Assembly: GCF_001420715.1 (NCBI RefSeq)
Contig: NZ_LJJC01000004.1
Span: forward strand, 124,149-188,148
DNA length: 64,000 nt
Reading direction: 5' to 3'
Source of the DNA: Heyndrickxia shackletonii
Lineage (GTDB): Bacteria > Bacillota > Bacilli > Bacillales > Bacillaceae_C
In this document: positions 6,835 through 15,367 of the stretch, one piece after another
How positions within the stretch are numbered: the stretch's first letter is position 1
Layout of the letters: the number at the start of each line of letters is the position of its first letter
The notes under the pieces: generated by a model
What the model was told of the DNA's origin: nothing
Database searches by the model: none
The model's input: the letters and a program-made list of their open reading frames with translations, nothing else
Made by a program: the position numbers and the translations under genes

Positions 6835-9252
6835 ATGAGTGGAAATCAAAAAGAGGTCCATCTTCAAATTGCTGGAATGACGTGTGCAGCTTGTGCTAAC
6901 AGAATTGAAAAGGGCCTTAATAAAGTAAATGGTGTAGAATCCGCCAATGTTAATTTTGCTTTAGAAAATGCCTCGATTAAATATAATCCAGAGATCACCA
7001 ACATCGGAGAGTTTCAAGCAAAAGTGAAAAACTTAGGGTATGATGTTGTAACGGAAAAAAATGAGTTTGCCATTACAGGAATGACGTGTGCAGCATGTGC
7101 CAATCGAATTGAAAAAGGACTAAATAAATTAAATGGAGTTTCGAAAGCATCGGTCAATCTTGCGCTAGAAAGTGCAACTGTGGAATTGAATCCGATTGAA
7201 GTGTCCACACAAGATGTCATTAAAACGGTTGAAAAGTTAGGTTATGGGGCTATTTTAAAGGATGACAATAACAGCGAAAAGGCTGCTAATTATAAAGAAA
7301 AAGAAATAGAGCGTCAAAAAGGAAAGCTTATCTTTTCAGCTATTTTATCCATTCCGTTACTATGGGCAATGGTTGGCCATTTTAGTTTTACTTCTTTTAT
7401 CTATGTTCCAGAGGCTTTCATGAATCCATGGGTACAACTTGCTTTATCAGCACCTGTACAATTTATTATTGGTAAGCAATTTTATGTCGGTGCCTATAAA
7501 GCTTTAAGAAACAGAAGTGCCAATATGGATGTGCTAGTAGCACTGGGGACATCAGCTGCCTTCTTTTACAGTTTATATTTAACCATTCTATCTGTAAGTT
7601 CTCATGGAAAGGTAGAACTGTATTATGAAACGAGTTCGATTCTGATTACTTTGATTCTCCTTGGAAAATTATTTGAAGCAAAAGCAAAAGGAAGATCTTC
7701 CGAAGCCATTAAAAAATTGATGGGTTTACAGGCGAAAACTGCGATCATTGAACGGGATGGGGTGGAACAAGAGGTACCTTTAGACCAAGTTGTAATAAAT
7801 GATATCGTTTTTGTAAAACCAGGAGAGAAAGTGCCTGTGGATGGGATTATTTTGGAGGGAAATTCCGCTCTTGATGAATCGATGATTACAGGAGAAAGCG
7901 TACCAGTGGATAAAGCGGTCGGTGATACTGTGATCGGTTCTACGATAAATAAAAATGGATTTTTAAAAATCAAGGCCACAAAAGTTGGGAAAGAAACTGC
8001 CCTAGCCCAAATTATTAAAATTGTAGAAGAAGCACAAGGTTCAAAAGCACCTATTCAACGTCTTGCTGATCAAATATCAGGTATTTTCGTCCCGATTGTC
8101 GTAGGGATAGCCGTTCTTACCTTTATTATATGGTTTATTTGGGTAAATCCAGGTGATTTTCCCGCTGCACTTCAAAAATTTATTGCAGTGCTAGTTATTG
8201 CTTGTCCGTGTGCATTGGGTCTTGCAACCCCAACCTCTATTATGGCTGGTTCAGGGCGAGCAGCAGAAATAGGTGTGTTATTTAAAGGTGGGGAACATCT
8301 TGAAAAAACGCATCTTATCAACACCGTTGTTTTAGATAAAACGGGGACCGTAACCAATGGAGAACCTGTATTAACGGATGTAGTTGTAAATGATGGATTT
8401 AATGAAACCTTCTTATTAGAGATTGTTGGTTCTGCCGAAAAACAATCAGAACATCCTGTAGCACAAGCTATTGTGAACGGTGTAAAAGAGAAAGAAATAC
8501 TGTTGACGGACGCAAGTGAATTTAACGCTATTCCAGGATACGGAATCCAAGCAATCGTAAAGGGAAATTCTATATTGGTTGGGACTCAAAAGCTGTTGAA
8601 ACAACATAATATCAACATAGAATCTGCATTTGAGACGATGAATAAATTAGAGTCCGATGGAAAAACCGTGATGCTTGTTGGGGTCAATCAAAAATATGCA
8701 GGAATGATTGCCGTTGCTGATACGGTAAAGGAAACGTCGAAAACGGCAATCAGCCGATTAAAAAATATCGGTATCGAAGTGATCATGATGACAGGTGATA
8801 ATCAAAGAACAGCTGCATCTATTGGAAAGCAGGTAGGAATTGACCGCGTTATTGCAGAAGTTTTACCAAATGGAAAAGCAGAAGAAGTGAAAAAATTACA
8901 GGAACAAGGAAAGAAAGTGGCAATGGTTGGGGACGGAATTAATGACGCACCAGCTTTAGTAACTGCCGATATTGGGATGGCGATTGGAACAGGAACGGAT
9001 GTTGCAATGGAAGCAGCTGATATTACCCTGATCCGAGGGGATTTAAATAGTATTGCAGATGCCATTTTTATGAGTAAGAAAACCATTCGAAACATTAAGC
9101 AAAATTTGTTTTGGGCTCTTGCTTATAATACAATCGGTATTCCGATTGCCGCAGCGGGATTTCTAGCTCCTTGGCTGGCAGGCGCAGCAATGGCTTTCAG
9201 CTCCGTTTCCGTTGTATTGAACGCTCTTCGATTGCAAAAAGTAAAGTTATAG
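6835..9252 (+). CDS. copA: Copper-exporting P1B-type ATPase CopA
   Basis: An 805-aa Cu(I) efflux pump in the cell membrane. Two N-terminal HMA domains carry GMTCAAC (C17/C20 and C85/C88). Then come the membrane helices, the TGES actuator loop, the CPC ion-binding motif (C457-P-C459), the phosphorylated DKTGT (D501), the SEHP motif (H540) and GDGIND (D700). All catalytic motifs are intact and the length is normal. The start is set at 6835, where AGGAG lies 9 nt upstream; the frame opens earlier but over the operator. It works with CopZ, which hands over Cu(I). Confidence 0.97.
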   Translation: MSGNQKEVHLQIAGMTCAACANRIEKGLNKVNGVESANVNFALENASIKYNPEITNIGEFQAKVKNLGYDVVTEKNEFAITGMTCAACANRIEKGLNKLNGVSKASVNLALESATVELNPIEVSTQDVIKTVEKLGYGAILKDDNNSEKAANYKEKEIERQKGKLIFSAILSIPLLWAMVGHFSFTSFIYVPEAFMNPWVQLALSAPVQFIIGKQFYVGAYKALRNRSANMDVLVALGTSAAFFYSLYLTILSVSSHGKVELYYETSSILITLILLGKLFEAKAKGRSSEAIKKLMGLQAKTAIIERDGVEQEVPLDQVVINDIVFVKPGEKVPVDGIILEGNSALDESMITGESVPVDKAVGDTVIGSTINKNGFLKIKATKVGKETALAQIIKIVEEAQGSKAPIQRLADQISGIFVPIVVGIAVLTFIIWFIWVNPGDFPAALQKFIAVLVIACPCALGLATPTSIMAGSGRAAEIGVLFKGGEHLEKTHLINTVVLDKTGTVTNGEPVLTDVVVNDGFNETFLLEIVGSAEKQSEHPVAQAIVNGVKEKEILLTDASEFNAIPGYGIQAIVKGNSILVGTQKLLKQHNINIESAFETMNKLESDGKTVMLVGVNQKYAGMIAVADTVKETSKTAISRLKNIGIEVIMMTGDNQRTAASIGKQVGIDRVIAEVLPNGKAEEVKKLQEQGKKVAMVGDGINDAPALVTADIGMAIGTGTDVAMEAADITLIRGDLNSIADAIFMSKKTIRNIKQNLFWALAYNTIGIPIAAAGFLAPWLAGAAMAFSSVSVVLNALRLQKVKL

Positions 9253-9256
9253 ACAT

Positions 9257-9300
9257 GATGGCCAGGTGTATTTTTGACTTATATGTCTGGCCATCCTTTT
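9257..9300 (+). terminator. Terminator after copA
   Basis: GATGGCCAG (9257-9265) and CTGGCCATC (9287-9295) form a 9-bp stem with a ~21-nt loop, followed by CTTTTAT. The U-run is short. Confidence 0.7.
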
Positions 9301-9450
9301 ATAAGGTTAATCATCATAATATAGGTATTGATTTATTAATAGATTTCAGTATTTTATGAAGTGTTATGATTTCAATAATTAAGTAAACATGCTCAAGCCG
9401 AAGGTTCCTTCCGGCAGCCTTCAGGTACTGTTATGAAGAAAGAATTCATC

Positions 9451-9903
9451 TCAACCTTTTTTTAATTCCCATTTTAACATTTCGTTCTCTACTCCGATTT
9501 TATTCATATTCAACTTTTCCAATACTTTAATGGAAGGAATATTATCATGTAAGCACTCAGCAACAACTTTATCTACTTGATCATGTGTAAATGCCCAATG
9601 AATAATTTCTTTCACAGCTTCCGTTGCATACCCTTTATTTTGCGCTGAAGGTATAATTCCATATCCCACTTCGACTGTATTCTCTGAATCAGGTTTCCCT
9701 TTAAATCCAATATCACCAATAATCGTATTGGTTTCTTTCGTGATCACCAGCCATACACCCCAACCTAATTGGGTTGAATCCTCTCTAAGTTTCTCTACAT
9801 ACCTCTTTATATGAGGACCCATTTCGTATCTTTCCGTTGAAATTGTTGAAACTAGTTCATCTGTGCAAGGAACAATTATTAATCTTTCTGTTTGTAATTC
9901 CAT
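9451..9903 (-). CDS. GNAT-family N-acetyltransferase (RimJ/RimL-like)
   Basis: A 150-aa acetyltransferase with a RimJ/RimL-type opening (ETERLIIVP, read here as LQTERLIIVP), the acetyl-CoA loop Q-N-K-G-Y-A (QNKGYATEAV) and the C-terminal NIPSIKVLEKLN helix typical of the family. It would transfer acetyl from acetyl-CoA to an unknown amine. AGGAGT lies upstream of the ATG at 9903. It is transcribed alone on the minus strand. Confidence 0.9.
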   Translation of the reverse strand: MELQTERLIIVPCTDELVSTISTERYEMGPHIKRYVEKLREDSTQLGWGVWLVITKETNTIIGDIGFKGKPDSENTVEVGYGIIPSAQNKGYATEAVKEIIHWAFTHDQVDKVVAECLHDNIPSIKVLEKLNMNKIGVENEMLKWELKKG

Positions 9904-10212
9904 CTGTGTACTCCTTTAATATTTTTGATTTTTTGCCTTTATTTTTAAATATAGTAATTCTACTTTGACTCTAAATTTCCTTTAACCGTTATATAAATGG
10001 ATTTTCATAAGTAATCTATTTTTGGGAGGATCTTTTAGGAATAGTAAAAAACGATAAGTTTCATATACGGATTTTCCTATTCAAGCAAAGTTCATAAGTA
10101 ATAAATACATTCTTGTAGCAAATAAGGTGCGAAATTAATAAAAATTGAAGGAATTTCCATACTTCTACCAGAATTAATAATAAGTAAACTTTTAAAAAAA
10201 GTAGGTGTAAAA
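9904..10212. other. Intergenic region between divergent GNAT and DinB-like genes
   Basis: About 310 AT-rich bases that must hold the promoters of both divergent genes. I see no convincing -35/-10 pair, terminator or ORF. The string CATAAGTAAT occurs twice (about 10008 and 10091) without further symmetry. Confidence 0.4.
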
Positions 10213-10755
10213 ATGTCAGAGAAATTAAAAACGTTATTTATTATTGATCAAAAGGACGGACTAAGCTTAGAGTTCAGTAAATTAGTTTCGATGATGAATT
10301 ATACGAGAGTGTTGACGCTGGAAGAGGTAAAGGATTTAACTGTAGAGGAACTGGATTTCCTTTATAATGAGGATGCCAATTCGATTGGGATGTTATTGGC
10401 GCATATGGCAGCGGTAGAAAAGGCGTATCAAATTGAATCGTTCCAAAATCGTGAGGTTACAGATGAGGAAATTAATGAATTAAATCCAGCGTTAGAGTTA
10501 GGAGAAAACGCCCGTCAGCAAATTAAAGGGAACACCATCGATTTTTATGTAAAAGAATTAACGGACACAAGAAATAAAACCATCGAAACATTCAAAACAC
10601 TTCCGGATGAATGGTTGTTTCAACAAACTCCATTTTGGTTTAATCAGCAGGCAAATAATTATTTTAAATGGTTTCATGTATTCGAAGATGAATTAAATCA
10701 TAGGGGCCAGATTAGGATTATCAAAAAAATGATGGCAAAGAAGCTGCAGGTTTAA
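10213..10755 (+). CDS. DinB-like / DUF664 four-helix protein (180 aa)
   Basis: A DinB-superfamily protein. The spaced histidines of the metal site are visible as LLAHMAAVE in the first half and HVFEDELNHRGQIRII near the end, where H-x3-E...NHRGQ is the family signature. Members bind a divalent metal, and some act as thiol-dependent transferases; the substrate here is unknown. The ribosome binding site is AGGTG with adequate spacing. It is monocistronic, ended by a GU-rich hairpin. Confidence 0.85.
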   Translation: MSEKLKTLFIIDQKDGLSLEFSKLVSMMNYTRVLTLEEVKDLTVEELDFLYNEDANSIGMLLAHMAAVEKAYQIESFQNREVTDEEINELNPALELGENARQQIKGNTIDFYVKELTDTRNKTIETFKTLPDEWLFQQTPFWFNQQANNYFKWFHVFEDELNHRGQIRIIKKMMAKKLQV

Positions 10756-10780
10756 CATTGGGTACATTAAGCAATGAAAT

Positions 10781-10814
10781 GGGGCACAGTTCTAATGAAA
10801 CGGTGTCTCTTTTT
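10781..10814 (+). terminator. Probable terminator after the DinB-like gene
   Basis: GGGGCACAGTT pairs with AACGGTGTCTC through several G-U pairs and one mismatch, then TTTTT follows. The position fits the end of the gene. Confidence 0.5.
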
Positions 10815-10878
10815 AATAAATTTCAGCTTCTCCCTCAAAACAAAGATTTTCTCAGCCCATTTTGGATATTTTTTTTAA

Positions 10879-10966
10879 AACAGTACCTTGCAATGAACAA
10901 TACTAAGTGATATATTATTCCTATCGAGTATTAATTAAAAATTGGTACTGTTTATTGTATAGTACT
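10879..10966 (+). promoter_or_regulatory. padR operon promoter flanked by GTACT inverted repeats
   Basis: TTGCAA (10888-10893) and TATATT (10911-10916) are spaced by 17 nt. AACAGTACC (10879-10887) overlaps the -35 side and its exact inverse GGTACTGTT lies at 10944-10952; a further AGTACT palindrome is at 10961-10966. PadR proteins commonly autorepress through such repeats, so these are candidate operators. Confidence 0.55.
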
Positions 10967-10991
10967 AAATAATAATAAGGTGGCTAAAAAA

Positions 10992-11315
10992 TTGAATGTA
11001 CAATTTAAAAAAGGAGTTTTAGAGCTGTGTGTGCTGGTTTTGCTGGATAAACAGGATCGATACGGGTATGAGCTAGTACAGAAAATTTCAGATCGGATTG
11101 AAATATCTGAAGGAACTGTCTATCCGCTCTTAAGAAGACTGACAAAGGAAGAATATTTCACCACATATTTAAAGGAATCAACGGAAGGGCCATCACGTAA
11201 ATATTATAGGTTAACAGAGAAAGGTAAAAGGTATTTGAACGAACTGGTGAATGAATGGCGAGAATTTTCAAATGCTGTCAATGAATTAATAAAGGAAGGT
11301 GTAAGCAGTGACTAA
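10992..11315 (+). CDS. PadR-family transcriptional regulator
   Basis: A 107-aa winged-helix repressor with the PadR pattern: [26 protein letters not shown], then [11 protein letters not shown] as recognition helix and the [11 protein letters not shown] wing. I favour the TTG at 10992 (AAGGTGG 8 nt upstream) over the GTG at 10980, which lies inside that ribosome binding site. The product then begins [12 protein letters not shown], as in relatives. It overlaps the next gene by 8 nt and likely represses its own operon in response to membrane or antibiotic stress, as in LiaG/YvlB-like systems. Confidence 0.93.
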   Translation: MNVQFKKGVLELCVLVLLDKQDRYGYELVQKISDRIEISEGTVYPLLRRLTKEEYFTTYLKESTEGPSRKYYRLTEKGKRYLNELVNEWREFSNAVNELIKEGVSSD

Positions 11316-11868
11316 AGACGAATTTTTAAATAAATTGAATGAAGCTCTTAGGGGTTTGTCCTTAAATGAACGACGGGATATTTTACAGGACTATGAAGAA
11401 CATTTTGTGATTGGTTTGGAAGAAGGAAAGACGGAAGCGGAGATTGCGGAGAGGCTTGGTTCACCAAGTTCAATTGGGAAGGATTTATTGGCCTCCTACC
11501 ATATTGATAGAGTGGAACAGTCCGTTACAGCAGGTAATATTATACGAGCGATTTGGGCTGTGATTGGGTTAAGCTTCTTCAATTTAATCATTGTCTTGGG
11601 ACCTTTCGTAGCATTAGTTGGGGTCATATGCGGACTTTGGGTGGCTAGCTTAGGATTTACATTGGCTCCACTGCTCGTGATATTTGATTTTCTCGTTCAT
11701 CCAGGCACTTTTGAATTCTTTCATTTGTTTGTATCCATTGCATTATGCGGTCTTGGGATTTTGCTTGGTATAGGTATGTTTTTTGTTACAAAAGTATTGA
11801 ACAAGGGTTTCATTCGTTATTTGAAATTCAATGTCTCACTTGTTAGAGGGGGGTTGAAGCATGAATAA
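11308..11868 (+). CDS. DUF1700 (HAAS-domain) membrane protein
   Basis: The N-terminal ~65 residues form the HAAS signature ([39 protein letters not shown]). Three or four membrane helices follow, 186 aa in total. HAAS domains are commonly paired with PadR regulators and DUF4097 proteins, exactly the order seen here. The GTG start lies inside padR and the end overlaps the next gene by 8 nt, so the three are translationally coupled. The function is probably signal relay at the membrane; the ligand is unknown. Confidence 0.9.
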   Translation: MTKDEFLNKLNEALRGLSLNERRDILQDYEEHFVIGLEEGKTEAEIAERLGSPSSIGKDLLASYHIDRVEQSVTAGNIIRAIWAVIGLSFFNLIIVLGPFVALVGVICGLWVASLGFTLAPLLVIFDFLVHPGTFEFFHLFVSIALCGLGILLGIGMFFVTKVLNKGFIRYLKFNVSLVRGGLKHE

Positions 11869-12664
11869 GTTAAAAGGAATAATGTTCATTGCTTTAGGAT
11901 TAGTGATTGTTGGTGTAGTGGGAGGCCTCTTAACATTTCGTTCCATGAATCAATCAGAAACGATATCTAAGGAAAAAGTGATAAATGAAGAATTTTCTAA
12001 AGTGAAGGTAATTTCTGGTGCTCAGGTTGAGATACTTCCTACGAAAGATAAGGCAGCAAAAATAGAACTGTCGGGAAAAAAAGCAAAAAATACAAATGTA
12101 ATTTTCAACACAAATGTGGAAGGTAAGACACTCAAGGTAGAATTAATCGATAAACAGTCCACCTTCTTTAATTTTGAATTTACAGACCGATCCCTTCATT
12201 TAAAAGTGCTTTTGCCAGAAAAACAATATGAATCTATAGACACCGTGAGTAATAATGGGAAAGTCTATTTAGAGGGGATTACTAGTACGGATGTCTTTGC
12301 ATCAACAGATAATGGTATGATGGAATTAAAGAATATTACGGGTAAAAAGGTTAAAGTAAAAGCGAACAACGGCAGAGTGTCATTATACCATGTGGAGGGT
12401 CAACTAAAAGGGGAAACAGACAATGGTAAAATTTCTGTGGTAACTAGGGATATGAACGGTTCGATTGATTTAACGTCTAATAACGGAAGAATTGATGTTC
12501 AAACGGAAAAAGAGCCAACCAATGTACGATTTGATGTTCATGTAGATAATGGGAGAATTAATATTTTTAATAAATACAAGGATAATGCTGTTATTGGCAA
12601 TGGGGAGCATGTTATTCATCTTACAACCGATAATGGAAGTATAAATGTATCTTTAAAGAAGTGA
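11861..12664 (+). CDS. DUF4097 beta-strand repeat protein, membrane anchored (LiaG-like)
   Basis: A 267-aa protein with one N-terminal membrane segment (about residues 5-25). The long extracytoplasmic region is built of short repeats with D/N-N-G motifs (STDNGMMEL, KANNGRVSL, ETDNGKISV, TSNNGRIDV, HVDNGRINI, TTDNGSINV). These form a right-handed beta-helix-like adhesin fold. This is the DUF4097 family, found with PadR/HAAS partners. It is the third gene of the operon and has no clear terminator. Confidence 0.9.
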   Translation: MNKLKGIMFIALGLVIVGVVGGLLTFRSMNQSETISKEKVINEEFSKVKVISGAQVEILPTKDKAAKIELSGKKAKNTNVIFNTNVEGKTLKVELIDKQSTFFNFEFTDRSLHLKVLLPEKQYESIDTVSNNGKVYLEGITSTDVFASTDNGMMELKNITGKKVKVKANNGRVSLYHVEGQLKGETDNGKISVVTRDMNGSIDLTSNNGRIDVQTEKEPTNVRFDVHVDNGRINIFNKYKDNAVIGNGEHVIHLTTDNGSINVSLKK

Positions 12665-13052
12665 TTTCATCGTAATGTGTTCCTCTGGTCGGTTATTTTA
12701 ATCATGATTCATTAAAGCAAGAACAATACAATTATTTTCATACAAGTATATGTAGAGGAAGCCTAGGTTCCGGTATGGTAATGCTTTAAATAACGGGAGC
12801 TTGGCTTCTATTACTTAAAAAATCCATTTTTCTCTTCGAACGATCTCTTCAGGTACATCAACTAACTATAACTTAACCATCCTTTTTTAGTATAATTCAA
12901 TTCTATTATTATAGACTATGCAAATCCATTTTAGGGAACAATGGTTAGGGTCTAATAACCATTAAAGTTGACTGACTGTAACTGACAGTTAAGTTGTTTT
13001 ATAGTAAGAACAAAATATGTTTATTGCTCTTTTGAGGGAGGATGAAAATTCC
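12665..13052. other. Intergenic region with several inverted repeats
   Basis: Three symmetric elements are visible. An imperfect hairpin with arms GAAGCC.../...GGCTTC spans 12758-12808. AATGGTTA (12940-12947) and TAACCATT (12956-12963) form an 8-bp inverted repeat. TAACTGACAGTTA (12979-12991) is a perfect palindrome just upstream of the DUF6157 gene. The last two could be operators for that gene. No small gene is evident. Confidence 0.5.
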
Positions 13053-13451
13053 ATGGTCTATTATAATACTCTGATACTAATTTCGGATGATTGCCCGGCG
13101 CAAGAAAGCCGAGTACCGATATCCAATCGAAACAAGAAAACATTGGCTGAAATCGAGTATCAGCTACTTAATGAAAATCCGGGTTTTTATACTCACGATG
13201 AGCTGCAATTTGAAGCGTATATGAATCACAGGGAGATTCCAGAAACGAACCGTGAAGAAGAAAGGAAGCGTTTCTTTGCGAAAAAACGGGCCTGCATGCG
13301 AACTTCTGCTCTTCCCAAGCGTTATGGATGGGGTATCTATTTTGATGCACAAGGGAAAGCGGAATTGGTTCCTGTGGAATCGGATAGGTACCAGATGCTA
13401 GAGAATAGCGATACTATTAAAAAGGTAAAAGCGATGAGGTCTAAAAGATAA
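13053..13451 (+). CDS. DUF6157-family protein (132 aa)
   Basis: A small soluble protein with the DUF6157 pattern: YYNTLILISDDCPA at the start, an IEYQLLNENPGFYTHDEL segment in the middle and YGWGIYFDAQGKAELVP near the end. The start is set at ATG 13053, with GGGAGG upstream; the frame extends 12 codons earlier without a ribosome binding site. No catalytic function is known for the family. It is monocistronic, convergent with the kdp operon. Confidence 0.85.
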   Translation: MVYYNTLILISDDCPAQESRVPISNRNKKTLAEIEYQLLNENPGFYTHDELQFEAYMNHREIPETNREEERKRFFAKKRACMRTSALPKRYGWGIYFDAQGKAELVPVESDRYQMLENSDTIKKVKAMRSKR

Positions 13452-13532
13452 AGATTTCAATGATTGGATCAAATAAAGCGATGAGCTATTTTATAGGTTT
13501 ACTATATGACCATATAATAATAAACTAGTCTA

Positions 13533-13566
13533 CCAATAAGGAATCACCTTTTCGATTCCTTACTGG
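13533..13566 (-). terminator. Terminator at the end of the kdp operon
   Basis: CCAATAAGGAATC and GATTCCTTACTGG form a stem of about 12 bp with an 8-nt loop between the convergent DUF6157 and kdp transcripts. The U-tract on the minus side is broken (TAGACTAGTTTATT), so efficiency is uncertain. Confidence 0.65.
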
Positions 13567-13575
13567 TACGAGCTC

Positions 13576-14733
13576 TCATGATTGTTCCGCCACAATATGA
13601 ATATCAATTCCCGAAGTTAAGCGCATAATGTCATTTACAATCGAGCCTTTTGTTAACTCCTCCAGCCGGGATTTTGCGGATTGCCCTAAGATAATTTGAG
13701 TAATATGGTATTCCTTTGTCACTTCTGTAATTGCTTTTGCTACCTTTTTATTTTTCAGGTTTTTGAGAATAAATTTTGCATTAAATTCAATACTTAACTG
13801 CTCCCAGCCTTCGATTTTTTTCATTTCCTTTTGAGTCATTTCCCTTATTTCTTTTCGTGACCCATGAAAGATGTATAGCTGTGCTTTTAGTCTGCTTGCA
13901 ATTCTCCAACCGCGTCTTATCAGTTTTTCGGCATTTTGATCATTTTGGATGCAGACCAATATTTTTTCACAAGTACCTGCTGGAGTAGTTTCAAAACCAT
14001 TCTTTTCATTTTCCTTCTCCGCTTTTTCATCTACATCATTTGCGACTTCGCGAAGGGACAGTTCCCTGAGTGCTAAAAGATTGCTTTTGGTAAAAAAGTT
14101 TTGCAAAGCTTGCTCAATTTTATTGGAGGAATAAATTTTTCCGTCCTTAAGCCTTTTTTGCAGGATTTCAGGGGTGACATCGACTAAAATAACCTCTTGG
14201 GCGAAATTTAGAATACTGTCTGGTATTCTCTCTCTCACATGTACACCAGTGATTTGCTGGACAATATCATGTAAGCTTTCCAAATGCTGAATATTAACGG
14301 CGGAGATGACATGTATTCCATTTGCCAGAATATCCTGTACATCGGAATATCGTTTCTCATTTGGGGAACCTGGTACATTTGTATGTGCAAGTTCGTCGAT
14401 AATAACTACGTCTGGGTTCCTAGCAATTATCTCTTCTACATTCAATTCCTTAAAGGATTTTCCCTTATATTGGATATCCTTGAGAGGAACAGTCTCTAAG
14501 TCTGTAAAAAGATTCATGGTGTCCGGCCGGTTATGGGTTTCAATTAATCCAACGACAACATCAATTCCTTCTTGTTTTAATTCATGTGCTTCCAGGAGCA
14601 TTCGATAGGTTTTCCCAACTCCTGGAGCAGATCCAATGTAAAGCTTCAACTTTCCATGTTTTAATATCTCCATTTCACGCAGAATCTCTTCGGGAGATTT
14701 CCGCTTAAAATCAAAATGATCACCTGTAAACAT
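13576..14733 (-). CDS. kdpD: Truncated KdpD: N-terminal KdpD domain plus USP domain, no histidine kinase
   Basis: The protein (385 aa) has the KdpD N-terminal domain with Walker A GSAPGVGKT (residues 34-42) and VVIIDELAHTNVPGS. A universal-stress-protein-like domain runs from about 250 to the end. Full KdpD (~900 aa) continues with four membrane helices, GAF and histidine kinase; here the gene stops cleanly after USP and no kdpE follows. In S. aureus the KdpD USP domain binds c-di-AMP, so this stub may be a c-di-AMP-binding regulator of the pump. The ATG at 14733 is preferred over the GTG at 14742, which lies in the ribosome binding site. Confidence 0.88.
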   Translation of the reverse strand: MFTGDHFDFKRKSPEEILREMEILKHGKLKLYIGSAPGVGKTYRMLLEAHELKQEGIDVVVGLIETHNRPDTMNLFTDLETVPLKDIQYKGKSFKELNVEEIIARNPDVVIIDELAHTNVPGSPNEKRYSDVQDILANGIHVISAVNIQHLESLHDIVQQITGVHVRERIPDSILNFAQEVILVDVTPEILQKRLKDGKIYSSNKIEQALQNFFTKSNLLALRELSLREVANDVDEKAEKENEKNGFETTPAGTCEKILVCIQNDQNAEKLIRRGWRIASRLKAQLYIFHGSRKEIREMTQKEMKKIEGWEQLSIEFNAKFILKNLKNKKVAKAITEVTKEYHITQIILGQSAKSRLEELTKGSIVNDIMRLTSGIDIHIVAEQS

Positions 14734-14795
14734 TCCATTCACCCTTTTTCATAAGTAGGAAATGCCAGCCCATTTCAAATGGGCCGGCATGAAGA

Positions 14796-15350
14796 TTAAT
14801 TTTCTAGTTTCGTTAGTGCAAGATTTAACTTCAAAACATTGATGCGCGGTTCTCCAAAGATTCCTAATGACCTTCCTTCCTTATAATCAGTAATTAGTTG
14901 TTTCAGTTTTGCTTTGGAAATTCCTGTAGCTTTTGCAATTCTCGGTATCTGAAATTCTGCTGCCTTAATGGAAATATTGGGATCCAGTCCTGATCCGGAA
15001 TTTGTAATCAGGTCCAGAGGGATGTCGTTTACATCAAGTCCGGGATTCTCCTTTTTTAATGTGTTGATCGATTTTTCTACTCTCTCCAACATTTCTTTAT
15101 TCGATGGACCATAATTATTGGACCCGCTCGCAGAAGCATCATTATTAATAGAAGAAACTCTGCCATGAAAATACTTTGGTGACGTGAAGGTTTGACCAAT
15201 TAGCTCGGAACCTATTACTTTATGATTTTTATAAATGAGACTTCCGTCAGCCTGTTTCGGAAATATTAATTGGGAGATTCCAGTAGTCACCAATGGATAG
15301 ATAATCCCGCAAACAAGGATAAATACTATACATAAACGTATTATTTTCAT
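14796..15350 (-). CDS. kdpC: Potassium-transporting ATPase subunit C (KdpC)
   Basis: A 184-aa single-pass protein. The N-terminal membrane helix is [19 protein letters not shown], and the family motif region includes [24 protein letters not shown] and [13 protein letters not shown]. It stabilises the KdpA-KdpB complex and raises ATP affinity. It lies 17 nt after kdpB and is intact. Confidence 0.96.
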   Translation of the reverse strand: MKIIRLCIVFILVCGIIYPLVTTGISQLIFPKQADGSLIYKNHKVIGSELIGQTFTSPKYFHGRVSSINNDASASGSNNYGPSNKEMLERVEKSINTLKKENPGLDVNDIPLDLITNSGSGLDPNISIKAAEFQIPRIAKATGISKAKLKQLITDYKEGRSLGIFGEPRINVLKLNLALTKLEN

Positions 15351-15367
15351 TGATTATACTCCTTTGC

